A stretch of DNA of 64,000 nucleotides from Branchiostoma floridae. Taxonomy: Eukaryota; Chordata; Leptocardii; Amphioxiformes; Branchiostomatidae. Where the stretch lies: NCBI RefSeq assembly GCF_000003815.2, contig NC_049993.1:7811762-7875761 (forward strand), in the 5' to 3' direction. Below the pieces are notes generated by a model that saw only the letters and a program-made list of their open reading frames with translations, did no database searches and had not been told where the DNA came from. Positions 47,401 to 56,400 of the stretch are shown here, in pieces. The first letter of the stretch is position 1, and each line of letters starts with the position of its first letter. A program made the translations under genes and the position numbers.

Positions 47401-50400
47401 TTATAACAGACGTATAATAACTGCAATTGCTGCATCCTTTTTTAGACAAAAAGCATGCGAAACATTTAGATATGCAAAACAGACTCCGTGCAAACATACA
47501 GTCGCTAATTAGCTTTGTTCATCAATATAATGTATTAGCTGATTAACTCTAAGTATAAAAACAGAATGCGATCCTTTTTGTCTGAATACAATGTGCATAA
47601 ATGTATATGTATTTGTAATGATAATGTAATTGCAGTGCAGCCATGATATCCAATTGGATTTTTTTTTAAATTGCACTTCGCTAAAAACGGCTAATAAGCA
47701 TATCTTGGTAAAGAGTTAAAAGTGTAGTGCAGTTTGTTTGGAGAGGTCTGCTAGTATGAAGATTTATGCTTGTGACAACCTTGAATAAGTGCAGTAATTG
47801 CCCTTGCCTTGTGTAAATAAGCAGGAAAACTTTAATCATAACCACGCTATTGTCTGCTGTGGGTACGTAATACCAACGTTTAGGGTCGCATAACGTGTTG
47901 CATCTGTAGAAAATTTCCGTTTGTGACATAATTTTTTTTTTCTTGAAGTAAAAATTAACGGTGCTTGCTTTGTTAATGTGTGAAACATTAGCATACTGTG
48001 TGCGTGTTGTAATAAAGAAATAAAAGTTTGATTACCGTACAGTACTCACATTGGATTTTTCAAGTTCAATTTTGGAAAAGTCCATTTTTGCATAAAGGGG
48101 AGAGCGGAGTGAAAATAGCTGAATTTGCTCCTAAGCAAATACCGGCCTTTCTAGTTATGATAATAATTTGATATCCTTTGCCAAAATGACAAAATATGGC
48201 TGCCTGCTTAAGATGGAAAGCATTGATTATGATATTAATCTAATATTCCTGGCCAAAATGACAAAATGTGGCGGCTTGCTTAAGATAGAAATTTTTGATT
48301 AGTATGTCTGATACTGTGCAGCTTTGTATGAGTTAGCAACTAAGATGTAAATCTCTATTTCAGATCTGTACATGAGCGACAAAGACAGCTTCCACCCGTC
48401 CCTATGGGAGGAGGAACGACAGCTCCGGCAGACCATCCAGTTTGATGTGGTGGAGTCACCAGACAGAGAGCCAGTGGTATGTCATGCTGATGAGATTATG
48501 TACCATTTTAGGAATAATTTCATACACATCCTATATGACTTGTGAAAATGCAATACCTATATTTCCTTAGCAAAAGGTTGGATTCAGAGTTCTCTGCTAT
48601 TGGAATCTATAGGGGTGGATTCATTGTACAATGTATCATGAATATTGAAAATGAAGGTTCACAAAAACGAAGGTTAAAATACAGTGTTGTGATGTTGTTT
48701 CATATGGTGGTTTATTACTGGCCATACATTTAAATCTGATGAAAGATTTGGATAAAGCCTGGGTACCATCCGATTTCTACATGCGCGGGCTCCTTGGTAC
48801 TGACTGTAAGGAGCCTCGATAGAAATCGGATCATGGTATTTTTTTAGGGTAACAAGTGTAAGGAGCCCTCAGCTGGTAGAAATCGGACGGTACCCAGGCT
48901 AATTAAGCTGCCAAGCTATTGCCCAACCTGTAATACTGTACAATTACAATTCATTCTTCAGGAAAGCCAACTGCGTCGTTGCCCCACCCCCCACAGTCGC
49001 GAGCTGCGCAGTATGAAGTGTAAACTGTTGGTGGAGGACAGCGGAGTGGAGACCCCTCCCAGCGAGGTGGTCAGCACCAGCAGCACTAGCCAGGTCCAGC
49101 CAGACGTCAGGAGGCCGTCTGAAGTACGGGTCAAGGAAGCCAAACTGTCCAAACCCAGATCGCCTCAGACATCGCCTCTCCTGAGGGAGAGACATCTTCT
49201 GTTCAAAGCTGATAAGGTAAATATAGAGGGAATGATGATTTGTCATAAATACTGATTTTAGGGCGGACTCAGGGGGTTGAGCAAGTATTTAGTTATTTAC
49301 TACAGCTCACAAAAGCCCGCGAAAACGGTGTAAGCTGAAACTACCACGTGGTCGTGCCTGCAGACGCAGACCAATGAGGAGCCGCCCTTAGTTTGATTGA
49401 CAGATCTTACATGTGGTCGCAGCCGGCGGGAAAAATCTGTTCAGACCTATTTCAGGCAGCTCGTTCATGGTAAAGCCTTGGTCGGCTGTGTATGAAATCA
49501 CTTTTCGTTAGCGAAAAATGGTATTTTATTTGAGGCCTCTTTTAGCTTTTGTGGAGTGTGGTTAAACCACTGACATCTTGAAGCACTAATTTTACCATAC
49601 TAAACAGTTATATGAATGTAATGATATTTTGCCTGACAATATTTGTCAGCTACTAAAAGTCTTGAAACACTTTTGTGATGATTTTACTAAATTCCGGTGA
49701 TCTCTCCTCCGTGAATGAATGACCCCATAAACATGTCTCCTTGTATGACTACTGTACTACAAAATTGTGTCAACTCCAAATTCAAAACACCACGTAAGCC
49801 TCCTTATCCATTCTACCACAAAATTACACTTAGTACTTTTCTTAGAGCTGTAATGCTCTGTACCACCAGTAGGTGGCGCTGCAGCAAGACTATGAAGAAA
49901 AAGAAGAACTTAATTGCATGATAACTGTAACATGTACAATGTATGACAAATTCTACTTTCTGGGGAGTTGAACTAAATATATTGCTAAATTGAATATCTT
50001 ACAATGCTAACGAGCTAGTCTAGTTTTTGAAAAACAGACAACCTAGTTAACACTCTACACACTCTAGAATGTTATGTCAACATGTATGACTGTATTATGT
50101 GACTTTATTTTGCTGCCTTCTTACTTCTATACTAGAAAATCATTTTAATCCCAAATTTATTACACTTCGAAACCTTCCTTATCCTCCTACCATGAAACTA
50201 CTAATACTTTCCTGAGAGCTGTAACGCCATGTCCCACCACTAGGTGGCACTGCAGAAACAAAATGATCTCAAATATGACTGTATTTTGTTCCCCCCAGGA
50301 GAAGCAGCAGCGAGACAAAGCTCGGATGCGTCGGCGCAGCGGCAGCAGCAGCATGGGGAGTGAAGATGAAGTCAGTCCTTTGGGCAAGAGGACTGTTAGT

Positions 50401-53400
50401 GTAAGTTATGTCCGGTTATTGTAAAACCTTTGGAATCATTTTCTCCTTTGGAATGGATGGTAAGCTATCATTCCTTTGTTGGAGCAAATGGGTTTAAACC
50501 TAAGAACTGCATCTTAAAGATCTCTGAATTCAACAGTCTTGTTGAAAAGAGTCTAGGAAACCACCTCAGTGTGATCAGTCAACCTTGCAATAGTCAATTT
50601 GTACTGGTGGCCACCTCTACATGGCCACCAGAACCACCTGGCCACTTACTAGTATTTACATGTATGGTCCCTTAGACCATCCACCCAAGCATGAATGATC
50701 TTGTCTACTCGGAACATTTTCTTCCAATCCTTGACTGTATCATGAACCTTGCAAAGTGCAGCCCTCCTGACACAAAGGCTGAAAGGCCCAGGTGGCTGTA
50801 TCCAGCTTAATAAATTTCTTTCAGGCTGCAACCTAAGAAGTTACAAGCTTATTAAGTTAAGTCTATATATTAACGGGAAGCAGCTTTCCTGTCTCAAAAT
50901 CTGAACAGCCTACTGCAAAATGAACTCAAACATACTGCAAACTCTTGATTTTCACAGTGATTGAAGTGCCACAAACTTTGAATGTACAGTTTCCGTATCT
51001 ACACATTAACAGGATGCAGCCTTCCTTCCACAAAATCTGAACTCAAACATACTGGCAACCCCTTGATTTTCACCATGACTCAGGCTGCAGGCTTCGAATT
51101 GAACTTTCAGTTTCTTTATCTACACATTAACAGGACGCAGCCTTCCTGCCCCAAAATCTGAACGGCCCCCTGCAGTGTAAGGAGAAGCACGCGGAGACGG
51201 CTCCCGTCAGGTACCAGGAACGTGCAGTAGACGTGCCGGATCACGTGCTCCGAACACAACAGGTTTGTTTGTTTTATTAGGATCCCCATTTAGTGATACC
51301 ACCAATATACAGGGTAGTACCACTTTTCTTCCTGGAGTCCGAAACAATTTGTATGCAATGAAAATGAAACATAGGCAACAAAACTTATCCAATAAGTAAA
51401 AAGAAAATTAACAAAATCAACTGATGCTCGCTCTATTGGGTCATGTTTATTTGATTTTATGGATGATATCTGTGCGCATCAATTTTCATCCATTGCTGAA
51501 TAATAGAAAATTTTGACCATATTGTATATTGTACAAAGATTCTTATGCAAAAGTATTAAGAGTGGACATTGTGTGTATCCTTTGTTTGATTATAGATCTT
51601 TGCCTCCTATAAAATTGATACTTAAATTTTTTTTTTGTTTATGAAAACTTACAAATGTAATTTTATCCACTTTAGTGGTCAACTTGTCATCGTTGCGATT
51701 ATTTCATCACTCTGAGGCCAGCTAAAAAATGTTCTCACTGCTTAGTTGTGAGCTACTCTCTTTTCCCTAAAACTCAAGAATTACCAAACGCATTTATCAA
51801 ATGGATCATACAATTGTACAGTAGCTGTCTTTCCTGTTACACTATCCAACTGTAACAACTGTTTTGTTTGACTCAGGTAATTTCAGCAGCTCTCCCATCC
51901 TCCGACTTCCCGCCCAACGATTACTCACACAACTACATAATAGAAGAGCCTCAATAGAATGATGATGATTTGTTATTTGGTCAGTTAGTCAATATGCTAC
52001 AGAACTAGAGGAATGGAAGTTGCATTTTCCTATTGTTTGATTATGGCAGAAATGGTCACTCGCTCCAAAATTGATAACTGGCTTTCCTGGAACACTTTGC
52101 AACTGTAACAGTACTGTTATGATTATTCGTAGTATGTCTGTGTGCGTTGCTCTCTGTCTTTGTGTCAACTCCAGATTTTTGAGGTCAGCATATCCCTAGA
52201 ACTTCTGGATGGATTGTAATGATATTTGGTATATAGATAGGGGTTGAGAGACTCTTAGTGTGTGACCTTGTTAACATCTGTCTTGTCTGGCTGCAGGTAA
52301 TTTCAGCAGCTCCCCCATCCTCTGACTTCCCTCCCAGCGATTACTCCCAGCTGGCGGGCAGAATGTACGCGGTCCAGCGAGGCGAGAGGGTCAAAGAAAA
52401 CCGGAAGAGTGCTCCCGTGGAGCAGCTCCTGGAGGACTCCACTGCGCCGGGAAGCCTGGAGGACGGCAAAATTTTCTCCTCCACTCCAGACTTGTACAGA
52501 CACTCGCCGCCCTCCCAGCCTAGTGCTGCGGCTGACCAACACGTCACCCAGCCCTCCCAACCTCCTACAGGACAACAGGAACAGTTCCCTACTACAACAA
52601 CAACAACCATGTCTAGAGGAGACAGAACAATGCCCAGGAGCATCTCACAGGGGATCCAAACGCAGCAGTACGGCACTCTCCCCGCCATGAGCAAGTCGGA
52701 GAGTACCAAAGACTTCTCCTCGCACGAATTTGTGTCGTCCACGCCACCGTCCCAGCAGCTACTGGTGACCACAGCCCCCAGTGTCTTATCACAGCGGTCG
52801 CCCGTGCCGAAAATCCGGCCACAGCCCCCGCCAAGATCCATCCTTCTGAGCACCGAACAGGTCAGCAAGCTGCCCAACAGCCAGTCCAAGAGCGAAGAGC
52901 TCTCCAAGTCTGTCGTCGGCGACTCGAACAAGAACACGCCTCCACCCGATGTCATTCTGTCGGACAGCACGGTGACGAGAAATGGGAAGGCCGGGACAAA
53001 CGCTGTAGGCAAAAACACTAACGTCAGCCGCCCGTTGGAGGAAACCCACCCCACCCCACTGTCCCAGGGGCAGCCTGGAGTCTCTACAGCAGCTCATAGC
53101 CATACACTAGAGAGGCTTTCGCAGCCTGTGAGCATGTCCGACACACCCATTATTCCTGGGAACTTCCAATCCATGACTCTACAGAGACCCCGTCCGTCTG
53201 TCCCTCCTTCTTATCAGCAAAGTCTTCGTTACTCCCAATTGGCCAAACTGGGCTTCCAACCAGGTGAGTGGAGAGAAGTAGTTCATGGGTGAAGGGATGC
53301 ATGAAAACCTTTATCAAAGCATGATGGTAGATCTAAGTGAAAGCGGCATCATTTGGACTTGATAATGACAGAACCTGATGCATGTATTCTTAATGCAGAC

Positions 53401-56400
53401 AAATTTTGACTTAGTTTGAAATATTAATAACTTTTATAGGATAGTGTTTCTAATTTCTGTAGAATTGCCAAAACTCTGGACCCAATTTTGAATGATATAA
53501 AAAAGACTGTTGTGTTAATGTTAATACTAACAATGATATGATTATGATTTTAAAAAAGGCAACTGAAGTCAGGCAATTAGACTGTTGGAAAGTTTGACTT
53601 ATTTCGTGAAATTCTTGTGCTCCTCGCTCCCCTGCAGGAAAGAGTGCTTTCCGTCTACAGCACAGTAAACTACAGGACGACACCAACATCCCTCCCTCTG
53701 CCAAGGACCCTGCAGTCAGTAATTACAGTCAGCAGCCACCACCACCCACCAGTCCCCCTTCATCTCCTAACAGGTAAAACAAACCTGAAGGTTTGACTAA
53801 GTTTGTCAGTAACTCTAAGCATGTGTGTTAGTAGAGAGTAAGAGGAGAGAGAGAGAGGAAAAGAGAGGGAGAGGGAGGGAGAGAGATGAAGATAATCAGT
53901 CAATTATGCAGAGAAATACACTTGGGCTGCTTGGATGCTTTTTTTCTCTTTTCATCTGAAGAATCTTTAAAAGAAAACCAGTTAGCCATCTGATCCCTTC
54001 CTTCTTTTTACTTCCCTAGAACAATGGCAGGAGTGCAACATGACGCTATGGCGGATAAAACAAGTACAACAACCCCAACAACGACTACAACTGGCGGCCA
54101 TCGCGTGGTAGTGAACTTGGAGTTGACGCCAGATGGGAGGGGCACGTCCCAGATTCCACCGGAGGAAACGCAGCACCAGAAAAACGCAGCCGAGCCGCCC
54201 GCGAAGGAACCTGAAGAGTCAGACGACTGGAGACACACGCTTCTGAAGCAGATCGAAGATAGTATCATGCAGGCCAGGGAAGCTGGATATCCAGCTAACA
54301 GTTCTGATGGAGAGTCGGATATCGAGAAACAGGGTAAGGAAGAAAAGAGTAAAGAGGTCTACGCTAGTTCAGAAGTACAGGAGGGAGTAGCTGAGGTTAA
54401 GGGTCAGGCCGCCACTCCTGAGAGTCTAGCTGAAGACAATGTGGACTCAAAAGAGAAACAGAACTACGGTTACGACGGAGATACGGAAAGTAATCACGAC
54501 GAGCAGATGGTGGATCCGACGAACACTGCGCAACCCGTTCAGCCGTCGGATCCAAAGTTTGCCACGACATTCAAGCAGAGGTTAGCGTACTGGCAAACCA
54601 CTACGACAGGACAGCCAATCGAGGAAAAAGACGAGGAGAGAAGGGCCCAGCCTGGCTCGATGCACATCCCACCCACCTTTTCTACTTTCAAACGGGTGAG
54701 CACCAGGCCGTTTTCGTACCTGGACACCGTTGAGCACGAGGGGTCGGACACATACGCAGGGGGACAGGTGCCGCTGTGCGCCGCAGCTACTCTACCCAGA
54801 CCCACCCCCACGTACACACAGAGTCAGGGGAACCTGGCACCGCAGACACGGCCCAGGCAGCAGCCCACGGCCAGTAGACCAGGTACAAGGACATGCATGG
54901 ATCTGTGCATGTATCTAGAGGAGGCGGTTCTTTTGATTAGTCCTTAATATTGATCAAAGGGGCATGAAAGTGAAAAGGCATAGCAGCCATCTTCAGACTG
55001 GGTGGAAGCATGACATTTTTTTGATAGCTGCATGTAGAAGTGCAGTAAAACTCTAGGTATGGTTTGCATTTTCAGCCAAGCACACTGGGTCCTTTCTTCT
55101 TCTCTTCTCGATAAGGACATAATGCATATGCCAAAAGGGATTTGGTGTACAGTAAGTTCTAACACTAATGGTGCAAAGAGTTACACTAGTGTAGTGTTAT
55201 ATACAAAATATAACTTGACTTATAGCTAAAACGTGCAACATTTTGTTGTCTCTACCTAAACCTTGTTTCTACTCCTCACAACTCGCCAACTGTGAAAATT
55301 GGCCCAGGTGGCCAAATGGAGGTACTATCGAGTTTAAATAAAGGCACAAACAAATAAACAAAACAAACAAAAGAACTGGCATCGCTCTGCACTTGTCATA
55401 ACAACAACTCGATCTTACAGGATCAGGAAAGCGGCCCCCCACCCCTCCGACCCGGGTCAGCAGTGTTCTGACATCGTCCGTCCAAAGTCTGCCAGTTTCC
55501 ACCACCTCTACAATACAGAAGAGTAGCAGCAGTCAGCCCCGACCAAAGTCAACATCTAACAACTATGTATGTATAGTCATCTTATAGAAAATGCAAAATA
55601 GCAGTTACTCAAGCAACTGTACATGATTTTGGAAATGGTCAGATGATTCAGATAGCATCCACATATTGAGCTTGTGTTGATTTTGTCTTACTTTAAAATT
55701 TGTTCCCAATTGGACTTTCTCTTCACTTCCTTCCCATGTCAATTCAGGGTATAAAACCTGCTCTGCAATAGATCTGCTCGTGTCACTGATGAAAGGTAGT
55801 AGATGTAGGAGATAACTGTTTCCATAACCCTATCCAGTCGCTTGAGTAATTGCAATTTGGAGTATCCTTATTAGTTGTTACGTATACCTGAATGTCTTAC
55901 CTTCCTTGATGCATCCTATACAAATTGTCTTGGTATCAAATCTTGACATCTATTGTAGAAAGGCCTGTGTTACTGTTCCATCTGAAATGTCTTACCAGAT
56001 TTAGGTAATACTTTTGCTCCTATTTTCTTTCACTTAGTAGCCATACCTTCTTGAGAATGAAACAATCCTGAAGACGAGTATTGCCTTTGTTGACAGTTGA
56101 CAGTGACCATTGAGAAGAAACCAGGTTTAGGTTTCAGCATCGCTGGAGGGATCGGATCATGTGGCAATCCTTTCAACCCTGAAGATACTGTAAGTTATGG
56201 TGATGTTGCATATGTGATATGACGGGCTATTTTCTTAAACAAAAACAGCATATGTAATTTGTCAGGTCTGATACACTAGAGGTAATGTGACATATAGTGC
56301 ACATAGTACTGGTAGAAAACAAAATATATGACAGTTAAGGCATGGAGTTCAAATCAGCACCAAGGAGAGACATAGTGCTATCCCGTGATCCTGGCATATC

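Larger units (their letters stand above)
41321..48363. other. Large ERBIN-like intron 13 with nested mobile elements
   Basis: A 7.0-kb intron, the longest internal one. It holds a duplicated fragment of exon 13 at about 41490-41525, inverted termini at 42011 and 48104, the promoter-like block at 42440-42702 and the LINE at about 43330-46964. A unit of about 65 bp (ATATCCTTTGCCAAAATGAC ... GCTTAAGATGGAAAGCATTG) occurs at about 41950-42010, 48165-48232 and 48232-48300, on both sides of the inserted DNA. Confidence 0.8.
48364..55566 (+). other. ERBIN-like exons 14-21: disordered linker
   Basis: Exon 14 keeps the conserved [12 protein letters not shown]. Exon 15 has [18 protein letters not shown], similar in position to Erbin's RYPTPYPDE. 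Exons 18 (52297-53263) and 20 (54020-54882) are single large blocks of low-complexity Ser/Thr/Pro/Gln-rich sequence with an acidic segment ([13 protein letters not shown]). Long opposite-strand frames within these exons are composition artefacts. Confidence 0.85.

Noticed and set aside
52341-53054. 237-codon minus-strand open frame
   Set aside because: Exactly antisense to ERBIN-like exon 18, whose Ser/Pro/Thr-rich codons avoid stops on the opposite strand; valine/serine-rich shadow.
54008-54268. Minus-strand open frames over exon 20
   Set aside because: Antisense shadows of the Thr/Glu-rich linker; valine/serine-rich low complexity.
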